From the NCBI RefSeq assembly GCF_001815355.1, contig NZ_KV820360.1:45616-109615 (forward strand): a stretch of 64,000 bases of DNA. Direction: 5' to 3'. Origin of the DNA: Haemophilus sp. HMSC068C11. Lineage in GTDB: Bacteria; Pseudomonadota; Gammaproteobacteria; Enterobacterales; Pasteurellaceae. The notes under the pieces were generated by a model that saw nothing but the letters and a program-made list of their open reading frames with translations, was not told the origin of the DNA and did no database searches. Of this stretch, positions 19,257 through 29,264 are shown piece after piece. The position numbers were made by a program, and so were the translations under genes. Every line of letters begins with the position of its first letter. Position 1 is the stretch's first letter.

Positions 19257-19505
19257 ATGAAAATCCATCTTATTCAGCGCCAAATCACCTTAGATTTCGA
19301 TAACCAAACTTCTCTGCTTAATTTTTTAGAACAACATCAAATTCACCATGAATATCAATGTCGTTCAGGTTATTGTGGTTCTTGCCGCGTGAAGATCAAA
19401 AAAGGCAAGGTGTCTTACGCCGATGCTCCCCTTGCCTTTATTCAACCCGATGAGATTTTGCTATGTTGTTGTCGGGTGGAAAGTGATATTGAATTGGACC
19501 TGTAA
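19257..19505 (+). CDS. yfaE: 2Fe-2S ferredoxin YfaE
   Basis: Plant-type ferredoxin of 82 residues. The cluster ligands are C35, C40 and C43 in CRSGYCGSC and one of the C70-C72 triplet in LLCCCRV. YfaE maintains the diferric-tyrosyl radical cofactor of class Ia ribonucleotide reductase; in enterobacteria it follows nrdAB, but here it stands alone. Length and the cysteine spacing match YfaE better than housekeeping Fdx (~110 residues). No strong ribosome site is visible ahead of the ATG. Confidence 0.85.
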   Translation: MKIHLIQRQITLDFDNQTSLLNFLEQHQIHHEYQCRSGYCGSCRVKIKKGKVSYADAPLAFIQPDEILLCCCRVESDIELDL

Positions 19506-19545
19506 TTCATTAAGACTTAACGAACTCTGCCCGTATGCAATTTTA

Positions 19546-19743
19546 CTATTTTTTAGGTGCCATTAAATAACTAAAAAATATAATTACAAAAAATATAAAT
19601 ACTGAAGGTTTAAAAGTGTCTTCAAAGATAAACCTGTAGTTTATATTGGGTGCCTCTAAAACAATTCCCCCAACTATAATCGCTATAGATATACCCAAAT
19701 AAATAGCTAAAAAAGCAATAAGTAAGGAGAAAATACTCTTCAT
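19546..19743 (-). CDS. small two-helix membrane protein, unknown
   Basis: A 65-residue protein with two strongly hydrophobic segments (about residues 3-27 and 45-60) and a basic C-terminus (MAPKK). A good AGGAAAAAG ribosome site lies just before the ATG. The codons are unusually AT-rich (several ATA) compared with neighbours, which suggests recent acquisition or relaxed constraint. No family recognised. It lies directly after the dapB terminator with only ~40 nt for a promoter. Confidence 0.55.
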   Translation of the reverse strand: MKSIFSLLIAFLAIYLGISIAIIVGGIVLEAPNINYRFIFEDTFKPSVFIFFVIIFFSYLMAPKK

Positions 19744-19777
19744 CTTTTTCCTGTCTAAATCAAAGATTCATCATGCA

Positions 19778-19817
19778 AAAACATAACGATCCACACATAA
19801 CATGTACGGATCGTTAT
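19778..19817 (-). terminator. dapB terminator
   Basis: Perfect 10-bp stem ATAACGATCC / GGATCGTTAT (19783-19792 with 19808-19817), 15-nt loop, then TTTTTG on the minus strand. It follows the dapB stop by 34 nt. Confidence 0.8.
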
Positions 19818-19850
19818 TTAATAAGTGAATTAAAAAATCCTATCTACTCT

Positions 19851-21300
<1,450 letters not shown>

Positions 21301-21307
<7 letters not shown>

Positions 21308-21795
21308 GGCAAGCCTACTATACGTAATATCGCAATAACAATAACAGCATAGATTGCCGCTAAAACATCATCCACCATAATCCCAAAACCGCTTTCCAGT
21401 TTTTGATCAAAGTATCGGATTGGATAAGGTTTTAAAATATCAAAGAAACGGAAAAGTATAAAGGCAATGACAATCCAAGGTAATGATAAAGTTGGAATCG
21501 CGGCTAACACGATAAATACCCCAACAAATTCATCCCAAACAATGGAACCGTGATCATGAACACCCATATCATCTGCGGTTTTTTGGCATAGATAACAGCC
21601 AAGCGCAAAGCAAAGTGCGGTCAAAATTAAGAAGATTTTTAGTCCAAGGCAAGCTAATAATGCCGAACCTAAAATCGTTCCGGCTACACTTCCCCATGTA
21701 CCCGGTGCAGGACGAATGAGTCCTGAGCCAAAACCTAATGCAAGTAAATGAACTGGATTTTTTAAGCTAACTCTATCAAGAGGTGAACTATTCAT
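21301..21795 (-). CDS. pgpA: phosphatidylglycerophosphatase A
   Basis: Membrane enzyme of 164 residues that dephosphorylates phosphatidylglycerophosphate to phosphatidylglycerol. The N-terminal GFGSGLIRPAPGTWGS and the acidic VWDEFVG and DDVLAAIYA segments are the family's conserved, metal-binding positions; about four helices are present. Its ATG shares one base with the thiL stop (TAATG), showing tight coupling in a nusB-thiL-pgpA-lysE-dapB array, as in many gamma-proteobacteria. Confidence 0.93.
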
Positions 21796-22775
21796 TATTT
21801 ATCCTTAAAATGATCGAAACCAGACGGCGCTTGATAATTGATAACACGTCCATCTTTAAAAAAAGTAATCGGATTGTTATTTTGCGGAACAATTTTTCCG
21901 ATACAGGTACAAGGTATATTCAACGATTGAGATAACTTTTCAATCTCAGTTTTCTTATTTGCGGGAACTGTGAAGCAAAGCTCATAGTCTTCCCCACCAC
22001 TCAATGCAAACGCTTCTGCTTTTTCTAAGCGATATGTTTTTTTGAGTGGTGTGGATAAAGGTAAAGTAGATAATTCAATCTCTGCAGAACATTGGCTTCT
22101 CGTTAAAATATGTCCTAAATCGGCAACAAGACCATCTGAAATATCAATGCATGAGTGAGCAATTTCCCTTAAGGCTTGGCCCAATTCAACGCGTGGTGTT
22201 GGGTGAAAATGACGTTTTACTAAAAATTCAGTATCAAAATCGACCGCACTTTTACCTTGTAAGATCCAATTTAAACCAGACGCACTATCACCTAACGTGC
22301 CCGATACATAAATTAAATCACCAACCTTCGCGTTATGTCGGAATAAAGCCTTTCCTTTTGGTACGAAACCTTGTGCCGTAATGGTTATAGAAAGTGGACC
22401 TTTCGTTGTATCGCCACCAATTAATGTTACATCATATTGATTTAATGTATCAAACAGACTTTGACTAAATTGGCTCAGCCAGTTTTCATCAACTTCAGGT
22501 AATGTGAGTGCAAGAGAAATCCAAGCGGGTTTAGCGCCCATAGCAGCTAAATCACTTAGATTTGTCGCGATAGCTTTATACGCTAAATCTTGGGGAGAAA
22601 TAGAAGATAAAAAATGCGTGGCCTCAACCATTGTATCGGTGGTAATGGCAAGCTGATAGCCTTCAGGGATATGAGTGATCGCACAATCATCCCCAATACT
22701 AAAATCAACAAAGTGTTGATTGTCTTTTTGTATTGAGAAATATTGCTCTATAAGATCAAATTCACCCGTACTCAT
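21795..22775 (-). CDS. thiL: thiamine-monophosphate kinase
   Basis: ATP-dependent kinase making thiamine pyrophosphate from thiamine monophosphate. The 326-residue protein has the PurM-like fold: the N-terminal GDDCAI metal-binding motif, the TTDTMVEATHF stretch, IGGDTTKG and the C-terminal SGGEDYELCF are conserved. It follows nusB after a hairpin-containing 57-nt gap. An uptake sequence encodes Ser-Ala-Val (22243). Confidence 0.94.
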   Translation of the reverse strand: MSTGEFDLIEQYFSIQKDNQHFVDFSIGDDCAITHIPEGYQLAITTDTMVEATHFLSSISPQDLAYKAIATNLSDLAAMGAKPAWISLALTLPEVDENWLSQFSQSLFDTLNQYDVTLIGGDTTKGPLSITITAQGFVPKGKALFRHNAKVGDLIYVSGTLGDSASGLNWILQGKSAVDFDTEFLVKRHFHPTPRVELGQALREIAHSCIDISDGLVADLGHILTRSQCSAEIELSTLPLSTPLKKTYRLEKAEAFALSGGEDYELCFTVPANKKTEIEKLSQSLNIPCTCIGKIVPQNNNPITFFKDGRVINYQAPSGFDHFKDK

Positions 22776-22798
22776 TTTATCTTTTCACTCAAAAACAA

Positions 22799-22820
22799 AG
22801 GGCAGACATTTGTCTACCCT
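22799..22820 (-). terminator. hairpin between nusB and thiL
   Basis: Nine-pair stem (one wobble) AGGGTAGAC / GTCTGCCCT with a 4-nt loop, followed on the minus strand by TTGTTTTTG. It may be a weak terminator that tunes thiL relative to nusB. Confidence 0.55.
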
Positions 22821-22832
22821 ACATTTGAATAA

Positions 22833-23270
22833 TTATTTGCGACCTAATGCAGGAGCGACTTTATCCAATACACCGTTAATGTATTTATGGCTTTCATCTG
22901 CACCAAACACTTTCGCCACCTCAATTGCCTCGTTAATCGCCACTTTATACGGCACATCAGGCTCAAATTGAAGTTCATAAACCGCTAAGCGTAAAATAGC
23001 TCTTTCAATCGGATCTAATTCATCTAATGCGCGATCTAAATAATGGCTCATTGAGAAATCAACAGCTTCTACATTCGCAACGGTTTGACGGAAAAGGCGG
23101 CTAAAATAAGGTTTATCCACACCTTTTAAATCTTGATCCACAACGAAAGTGAGTTCCACTTGTTCTGGTGCATTACCAGAGAGCGCCCAAGAATATAATG
23201 CTTGGACTGCACATTCTCTCGCTCTACGACGTGGCGATACTTTTTTTACAGGCTCTTTTTTCTCTGTCAT
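22833..23270 (-). CDS. nusB: transcription antitermination protein NusB
   Basis: All-helical RNA-binding protein of 145 residues that with NusE (S10) binds boxA of rRNA leaders for antitermination. The N-terminal [15 protein letters not shown] and the C-terminal [17 protein letters not shown] are conserved. The stop of ribH and its ATG are separated by only 5 nt, the standard ribH-nusB pairing. Confidence 0.95.
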   Translation of the reverse strand: MTEKKEPVKKVSPRRRARECAVQALYSWALSGNAPEQVELTFVVDQDLKGVDKPYFSRLFRQTVANVEAVDFSMSHYLDRALDELDPIERAILRLAVYELQFEPDVPYKVAINEAIEVAKVFGADESHKYINGVLDKVAPALGRK

Positions 23271-23275
23271 TGGAA

Positions 23276-23749
23276 TTATGCCGCATCAATTTGTTGTAAA
23301 AGATTCACCATTTCAAGTGCCGTTAATGCTGCTTCTGCACCTTTATTACCTGCTTTGGTCCCTGCACGCTCGATAGCTTGTTCAATGTTTTCAGTCGTTA
23401 AAACACCGAATGCTACTGGGATTTCAGCTTGCATTGCTACTTGACCTAAACCGCTGCTTGCTTCGCCCGCTACATATTCAAAGTGAGCTGTGCCTCCACG
23501 GATTACCGTACCCAATGCCACGATTGCATCAAATTTTTTGCTTTCAGCTAAACGACGTGCTACTAATGGAAGTTCATAGGCACCTGGTGCACGAACGATA
23601 GTAATATTCTCATCTTTCACTTGACCGATGCGTTTTAATGCATCTACCGCACCTTCTAATAAACTTTCATTAATAAAACTGTTAAAACGAGCAATCACCA
23701 CTGCGATTTTAGCATTTGGCGCCGCTACCGCACCTTCTAAAACTTTCAT
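23276..23749 (-). CDS. ribH: 6,7-dimethyl-8-ribityllumazine synthase
   Basis: Penultimate riboflavin enzyme, condensing 5-amino-6-ribitylaminouracil with dihydroxybutanone phosphate; assembles as an icosahedral 60-mer or decamer. The 157-residue protein has the substrate-binding stretches ARFNSFI, GAYELP and GGTAHFEYV. It heads the ribH-nusB-thiL-pgpA-lysE-dapB run. No FMN riboswitch is visible in the ~55-bp upstream. Confidence 0.95.
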   Translation of the reverse strand: MKVLEGAVAAPNAKIAVVIARFNSFINESLLEGAVDALKRIGQVKDENITIVRAPGAYELPLVARRLAESKKFDAIVALGTVIRGGTAHFEYVAGEASSGLGQVAMQAEIPVAFGVLTTENIEQAIERAGTKAGNKGAEAALTALEMVNLLQQIDAA

Positions 23750-23805
23750 ACTTTTTCCTAATCTGAATGAACAATAAATTTGACGGTGGATTTTAGCATA
23801 AAAAG

Positions 23806-23835
23806 AAACCCTGTGGAAATAATCCGACAGGGTTT
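23806..23835. terminator. terminator of the glg operon
   Basis: Perfect 9-bp stem AAACCCTGT / ACAGGGTTT (23806-23814 with 23827-23835) with TTTTT following on the minus strand, just after glgP. Confidence 0.85.
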
Positions 23836-23854
23836 TCTATGAGTGGAAAAGAAC

Positions 23855-26320
23855 TTACTTCTCGAGTTTTAACGGTTCAATTTTCCAGATATTTTTCGCA
23901 TATTCAAGAATTGTACGGTCTGATGAGAAGAAGCCCATGTTCACCATATTTTGAATGGTACTTGCTATCCATACATCACGATCTTGATATTTTTTATCTA
24001 CCGCTTTTTGCGCTTCCACATAACTGCGGAAATCAGCAAAAGATTGGTAATAATCGTGGTATTGTAAACCTTGAATTAGAGAGTGATAACGGTTCGGTTC
24101 TTCCGGCGAGAAATCACCACGGATAATTTGGTCAATAACTTCACGTAATTGCTCGTCATTTTGATAATAATCAAACGGACGATAACCTTCGCGACGTAAT
24201 GCTTCCACTTGTTCAACCGTATTACCAAAGATAAAGATGTGGTCTTCACCAACATTATCTAAAATCTCAACGTTCGCACCATCAAGCGTACCCAATGTTA
24301 ACGCACCATTTAAGGCAAACTTCATGTTACTGGTACCTGATGCTTCTGTTCCTGCAAGAGAGATTTGCTCAGAAATATCTGCCGCTGGAATGATTAATTG
24401 TGCAAGACTTACGCTGTAGTTCGGAATAAAGACAACTTTTAAACGACCTTTTAAGCGTTCATCATTATTGATGACATTCGCGACATCGTTAATCAAACGA
24501 ATGGTTTGTTTTGCTGCATAGTAAGCTGAAGCTGCTTTACCCGCTAGAATGAACACACGTGGCTGCCAATCTTTTTCTGGATGAGCAAGCATTTCGTTAT
24601 AACGAGCAATAATGTGTAAAACATTAAGCATTTGACGTTTGTATTCATGAATACGTTTTACTTGAACGTCAAATAATGCATGCGGATCTAAATCGATGTT
24701 AAGTGTTTTCTTCACATATTGTGCTAATTTCACTTTGTTATCGTATTTGATATCTGCGACAGCACGCTTAAATTCACCTTTATCTGCAAACGCTTTAAGT
24801 TTTTCAATTTGGCTTAAATCGCAACGCCATTCAGAACCAATATATTGATCAAATAAAGCTGCTAATTTCGGGTTTGCTACTGCAAGCCAACGACGTGGTG
24901 TCACACCGTTTGTTACATTGGTGAAACGTTCTGGATAGATACGCGCAAAATCAGCAAAGGTTGAAGAAACCATAAGATCTGAGTGAATTGCTGCTACACC
25001 GTTCACTTTATGAGAACCAACAACAGACAACCAGCCCATGCGAACTTTACGTTGATGTCCTTCCTCGATAAGCGATACACGACGGATAAATTCCATATCG
25101 GTAGTGACATAAGTTTTCACATACTCAAGGAAATGATCATTGATTTCAAAAATCATTTGTAAGTGACGAGGTAAGATTTTCGCCATCATTTCTACCGGCC
25201 AGGTTTCTAATGCTTCTGACATTAAAGTATGGCAAGTATAAGAGAAGATACGACGAGTCACATCCCAAGCGTTTTGCCATGAATAACCGTGTAAATCGAT
25301 TAAGATACGCATTAACTCTGGAATCGCTAATGTTGGGTGAGTATCGTTCAAGTGGATCGCGACTTTATCTGCTAAGTTATCTAACGTGCCATGTGTTCTA
25401 AAATGACGACGAAGAATATCTTGTAAAGACGCTGATACTAAGAAGTACTCTTGACGTAAACGCAATTCACGACCATTCCAGGTAGAATCATCCGGATAAA
25501 GTACGCGAGAAAGGTTTTGGTTAGCTGAACGAGTCGCTACCGCCGCTAAGTGATCACCACGGTTAAACTCCGCTAAATCGAACACCTCACCACCATGAGC
25601 AGACCATAAACGTAATGTGGATGCTGAATTATTTTTATAGCCAGGAATCATTTGGTCGTATGCAAGTGCGGTCACTTTTTCAGCTGGACTCCAAATACAT
25701 TTTTTGCCTTCAAAATAAATATGACCACCGAAATCAATGCTGAAACGTTTTGATGGACGCATAAATTCCCAAGGTGCGCCTTTTTCTAACCAATCATCAG
25801 GGCGTTCAACCTGTTGGCCATTTTCAATTTTTTGACGGAACATACCGTATTCATAACGAATACCGTAACCCATTGCTGGAATCGCTAACGTTGCAAGTGA
25901 GTCCATAAAACAAGCAGCAAGACGACCTAAACCACCATTACCTAAACCAGGATCCACTTCTTTTTCAATAATCTCTTCTAAATCAACATTTAATTCAGCC
26001 AAAGCTTTTTGTGCCACATCATAAATGCCTTCTGCGATCATCGCATTAGAAAGTGTGCGGCCGATTAAAAATTCCATAGAAAGATAATAAACACGGCGAG
26101 TTTCTTCTGCACGAGATTGGCGTGCAGTTGTAATCCAGCCTTCAGTCACTAAATCACGCACCGCATGAAGAGTCGCATTTAACCAGTCACGTTGACTCGC
26201 CTCTTTTGGCGAACGACCGATTAAGAAAATTAATTTATAAACAATTGCTTTTTTTACGCCTTCAACATCAACGCTAGGTCGATTATAAAGAAATGGCGAA
26301 TCAAAATTGTCCATGATCAT
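23855..26320 (-). CDS. glgP: glycogen phosphorylase
   Basis: PLP-dependent glycosyltransferase releasing glucose-1-phosphate from glycogen. The PLP lysine lies in [15 protein letters not shown] near residue 665; [22 protein letters not shown] and NGVTPRRWL are also conserved. I start at MIMDNFDS (26320), preceded by GAGG 10 nt upstream, giving 821 residues as in bacterial enzymes; an in-frame upstream ATG would add a hydrophobic stretch with no homology. Last gene of the glg operon. An intercistronic hairpin (26391-26418) could lower its expression relative to glgA. Confidence 0.95.
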   Translation of the reverse strand: MIMDNFDSPFLYNRPSVDVEGVKKAIVYKLIFLIGRSPKEASQRDWLNATLHAVRDLVTEGWITTARQSRAEETRRVYYLSMEFLIGRTLSNAMIAEGIYDVAQKALAELNVDLEEIIEKEVDPGLGNGGLGRLAACFMDSLATLAIPAMGYGIRYEYGMFRQKIENGQQVERPDDWLEKGAPWEFMRPSKRFSIDFGGHIYFEGKKCIWSPAEKVTALAYDQMIPGYKNNSASTLRLWSAHGGEVFDLAEFNRGDHLAAVATRSANQNLSRVLYPDDSTWNGRELRLRQEYFLVSASLQDILRRHFRTHGTLDNLADKVAIHLNDTHPTLAIPELMRILIDLHGYSWQNAWDVTRRIFSYTCHTLMSEALETWPVEMMAKILPRHLQMIFEINDHFLEYVKTYVTTDMEFIRRVSLIEEGHQRKVRMGWLSVVGSHKVNGVAAIHSDLMVSSTFADFARIYPERFTNVTNGVTPRRWLAVANPKLAALFDQYIGSEWRCDLSQIEKLKAFADKGEFKRAVADIKYDNKVKLAQYVKKTLNIDLDPHALFDVQVKRIHEYKRQMLNVLHIIARYNEMLAHPEKDWQPRVFILAGKAASAYYAAKQTIRLINDVANVINNDERLKGRLKVVFIPNYSVSLAQLIIPAADISEQISLAGTEASGTSNMKFALNGALTLGTLDGANVEILDNVGEDHIFIFGNTVEQVEALRREGYRPFDYYQNDEQLREVIDQIIRGDFSPEEPNRYHSLIQGLQYHDYYQSFADFRSYVEAQKAVDKKYQDRDVWIASTIQNMVNMGFFSSDRTILEYAKNIWKIEPLKLEK

Positions 26321-26374
26321 AGAAAGTAAAACCTCAATTAAAAAAACCGCGCAAATTTTAAGCTTTTTTAGGAA

Positions 26375-26418
26375 AAAAACAACAAAACCCCCCTTCAAAG
26401 GTGATTATTTTTGAAGGG
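26375..26418 (-). terminator. intercistronic hairpin between glgA and glgP
   Basis: Stem CCCTTCAAA / TTTGAAGGG (26410-26418 with 26391-26399), then a G/T-rich run ending in TTTTTTT on the minus strand. Its position inside the operon suggests partial termination or a processing site. Confidence 0.55.
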
Positions 26419-26435
26419 AGAGTCAATCCATTGAA

Positions 26436-27875
26436 TTATTGGTTTAAAATGCTTAAATAGAGCTGCTCATATTGAGCGGCTGCATTTTTCCAACTAAAGT
26501 CCTGTGCCATGGCGTTATTACGAACCATCGCCCAAACACGTTGTTTTTGCCATAATGCAAAAGCATGTTGGATAGCGTTTCGTAAATCATCTGCTTCGGC
26601 TTTTTGGAATACAAAGCCTGTTGCAGTACGCTCTTTAATGGTTTCGCTTGTACTGTTCGTGACCGTATCGGCTAATCCTCCAGTTGCACGAATAAGCGGC
26701 AATGTGCCATATTGCAAGCCATACAATTGGGTTAATCCACAAGGTTCAAAACGGCTTGGCACTAAAATGACATCACCACCCGCAACCATTAAATGTGAGA
26801 GCGCTTCGTCATAACCAATTTTTACTGCAATATTTTCTGGGTAACGTTGTGCTAATTGGCAAATTCCCTCTTCCAAATGTTTAGCACCGGAACCGAGAAT
26901 CGCTAATTGACCACCTTGTTTCACAATTTCATCCGCTGTCGCAATCAATAAATCCACGCCTTTTTGTTCTGTTAAGCGCGTTACCATCACAAATACTGGC
27001 GCATCTGGCTGTTGTGGTAGATTGAAATAAGCCTGTAAATCGGCTTTATTTTTCTTCTTACCTGCAATGGATTTTAATTTATAGTGATGCTGAATATACG
27101 CATCACAGCTTGGGTGCCAAATTTCTTGATCGACGCCATTTAAAATGCCCACCAACTTACCTGACTCACGTAAGCCCGTTAGTAAGCCTTGCAAGCCATA
27201 ACCAAAGTCCGGTGTGGTAATTTCTTTTGCGTAAGTAGGACTCACTGCTGTTACCATATCGGAATAATAAAGACCCGCTTTTAAATACGAAATTTGACCA
27301 AATAACTCTAGACCATCAACATGGAACATGCCTTCCGGTAAGCCAATTTCATATAGGTGACGATGTGCGAATTGTCCTTGATAAGCAAGATTATGAATCG
27401 TAAATACTGATTTTGCTGGACGACCTTTATTGAAGAGATAAGCTGCCGCTAAACCTGCATGCCAATCGTGCGCATGCACTACTTCGGCTCGCCACCAACT
27501 ATCTAAGCCTGTCGCAAGCTCTGCCCCCACCCAACCTAATAACGCAAAACGCTTATAGTTATCGGCATAATCGTTGTAATCGGTATCATGATAAGGATTT
27601 CCTTCTCGCCAATAAAGATGAGGCGCATCAATCAGATAAATCCCTACGCCATTGTATTCGCCATAACGTAATACAACATGGCCTGCAAAATTATCAAATT
27701 CTGTCACAACATGCGTATTCTCAATGCCCGCTGAAATTTTTGGATAAGCCGGCAATAAAATACGAGCATCAATACCAATTTCTTTTTGAGCAAAAGGGAG
27801 CGCCCCTAAAACATCGGCGAGTCCACCGGTTTTTAATAAGGGATACAATTCCGAGCAAACATGTAAAACTCTCAT
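26436..27875 (-). CDS. glgA: glycogen synthase
   Basis: ADP-glucose-dependent GT5 glycosyltransferase that extends alpha-1,4 chains. The N-terminal LLKTGGLADVLG (Lys15) binds ADP-glucose; the C-terminal Rossmann part includes SRFEPCGLTQLYGLQYGTLP with the catalytic Glu. Length 479 is close to E. coli GlgA (477). It follows glgC after a hairpin-bearing 90-nt gap. Confidence 0.96.
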   Translation of the reverse strand: MRVLHVCSELYPLLKTGGLADVLGALPFAQKEIGIDARILLPAYPKISAGIENTHVVTEFDNFAGHVVLRYGEYNGVGIYLIDAPHLYWREGNPYHDTDYNDYADNYKRFALLGWVGAELATGLDSWWRAEVVHAHDWHAGLAAAYLFNKGRPAKSVFTIHNLAYQGQFAHRHLYEIGLPEGMFHVDGLELFGQISYLKAGLYYSDMVTAVSPTYAKEITTPDFGYGLQGLLTGLRESGKLVGILNGVDQEIWHPSCDAYIQHHYKLKSIAGKKKNKADLQAYFNLPQQPDAPVFVMVTRLTEQKGVDLLIATADEIVKQGGQLAILGSGAKHLEEGICQLAQRYPENIAVKIGYDEALSHLMVAGGDVILVPSRFEPCGLTQLYGLQYGTLPLIRATGGLADTVTNSTSETIKERTATGFVFQKAEADDLRNAIQHAFALWQKQRVWAMVRNNAMAQDFSWKNAAAQYEQLYLSILNQ

Positions 27876-27896
27876 AATTTTCCTTTTATACTTAAA

Positions 27897-27924
27897 ATTG
27901 TGCTGTCATTGATAACAGCACAAT
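27897..27924. terminator. intercistronic hairpin between glgC and glgA
   Basis: Perfect 10-bp stem ATTGTGCTGT / ACAGCACAAT with an 8-nt loop. T-rich tails on both strands (TTTT minus, CTTTTT plus) are short. It may be an attenuator or mRNA-stabilising stem; true termination is doubtful. Confidence 0.5.
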
Positions 27925-27965
27925 CTTTTTACTTCACTTAAAATACTGTCAAAATTGACCGCACT

Positions 27966-29264
27966 TTAATCCAAATGTTCTTCGTTAGTGACTTCTTCGC
28001 CTTGCAATTTTTTCAACATCGTTGAGGTTACAAGTACAACTTTACCGGTAGAACTCACACGGAAGCGTTTACTGTCAAGGGCTTTATCCACACCGATTTC
28101 CATACCATCTGGAATAATACAATGGCGATCAATAATACAATCTTTTAATGTACAATTTTTACCAATTTGTACTTGCGGTAACACGACACTGTGATCAACA
28201 GTAGAGTCTTCATCAATTTTGACTCTATCAAACAACACTGAATTACTAATAGATGCATCCGTAATCACACAGCCCCCACCAATAAGCGAATTATCTACCG
28301 GTTTAATATTGGTTTTTTTATAGAAGAATTTAGATGGATAAGCCTGTACTGGATTACCACGAATTGGCCAGCTTTGATCATAAATATCTAATTGTGGATG
28401 CTCTGAAACTAAATCGATATTCGCTTGCCAGAAACTATCGAGTGTACCCACATCACGCCAGTAAATTTCACCTTCAGTGTTTCGGCCCATACAAGAACGG
28501 CTGAATGGATGCGCATAAAGCACGCCTTCTTCCAAGCATTTTGGCAAAACATCTTTACCAAAGTCATGAGATGTGCAAGGGGTATTCACTTCTCTGTCAA
28601 GCATTTTATAGAGATACTCAGCATCAAACACGTAGATCCCCATAGAGGCTAGCGACGTATCTGGTTTACCCACCATGGCAGGTGGATCTTTTGGTTTCTC
28701 AACAAAAGCTTTCACTTTAAGATTCTCATTTACTGCCATGACACCAAATTCACTGGCTTCAGAACGTGGTACCTCAATACAGCCTACTGTGCATTTTGCT
28801 CCACTTCTCACATGATCCATCAACATGACACTGTAATCTTGTTTATAAATATGGTCGCCCGCAAGAATCAAAATGTATTTTGGACGATAGTGATTACGGA
28901 TAATCGCCATATTTTGATACACCGCATCCGCTGTACCACGGTACCACGTAGAATCATCAATTTGTTGACGGGCAGGTAACATATCAACGAATTCACCACG
29001 CTCTTGCGGTAAGAATGACCAACCTGTTTGTAAATGGCGTAATAAAGAGTGAGCTGCATACTGGGTTACAACACCGATGCGATTCAGGCCTGAGTTAATA
29101 CAGTTGGAAAGCGCAAAATCAATAATGCGACGATTACCACCAAAATATAACGCAGGTTTAGCACGTTTATCGGTTAATTCATGTAAGCGAGAACCACGAC
29201 CACCAGCCAAAATAAGCACTAAAGTATCTTTAACTAATTCATATTTATTAAGATCACTTTTCAT
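27966..29264 (-). CDS. glgC: glucose-1-phosphate adenylyltransferase (ADP-glucose pyrophosphorylase)
   Basis: Makes ADP-glucose, the committed and usually allosterically regulated step of glycogen synthesis. The N-terminal nucleotidyltransferase motif LAGGRGSRLHELTDKRAKPAL is followed by EKPKDPP and the left-handed beta-helix C-terminus. I start at MKSDLNKYELV (29264): GGAG lies 9 nt ahead, and 432 residues matches the family (E. coli 431). It overlaps the glgX 3' end by 11 nt. Confidence 0.95.
   Translation of the reverse strand: MKSDLNKYELVKDTLVLILAGGRGSRLHELTDKRAKPALYFGGNRRIIDFALSNCINSGLNRIGVVTQYAAHSLLRHLQTGWSFLPQERGEFVDMLPARQQIDDSTWYRGTADAVYQNMAIIRNHYRPKYILILAGDHIYKQDYSVMLMDHVRSGAKCTVGCIEVPRSEASEFGVMAVNENLKVKAFVEKPKDPPAMVGKPDTSLASMGIYVFDAEYLYKMLDREVNTPCTSHDFGKDVLPKCLEEGVLYAHPFSRSCMGRNTEGEIYWRDVGTLDSFWQANIDLVSEHPQLDIYDQSWPIRGNPVQAYPSKFFYKKTNIKPVDNSLIGGGCVITDASISNSVLFDRVKIDEDSTVDHSVVLPQVQIGKNCTLKDCIIDRHCIIPDGMEIGVDKALDSKRFRVSSTGKVVLVTSTMLKKLQGEEVTNEEHLD

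Noticed and set aside
23750..23806. FMN riboswitch ahead of ribH.
   Set aside because: The upstream space is only about 55 bp before the glg terminator and lacks the RFN consensus.
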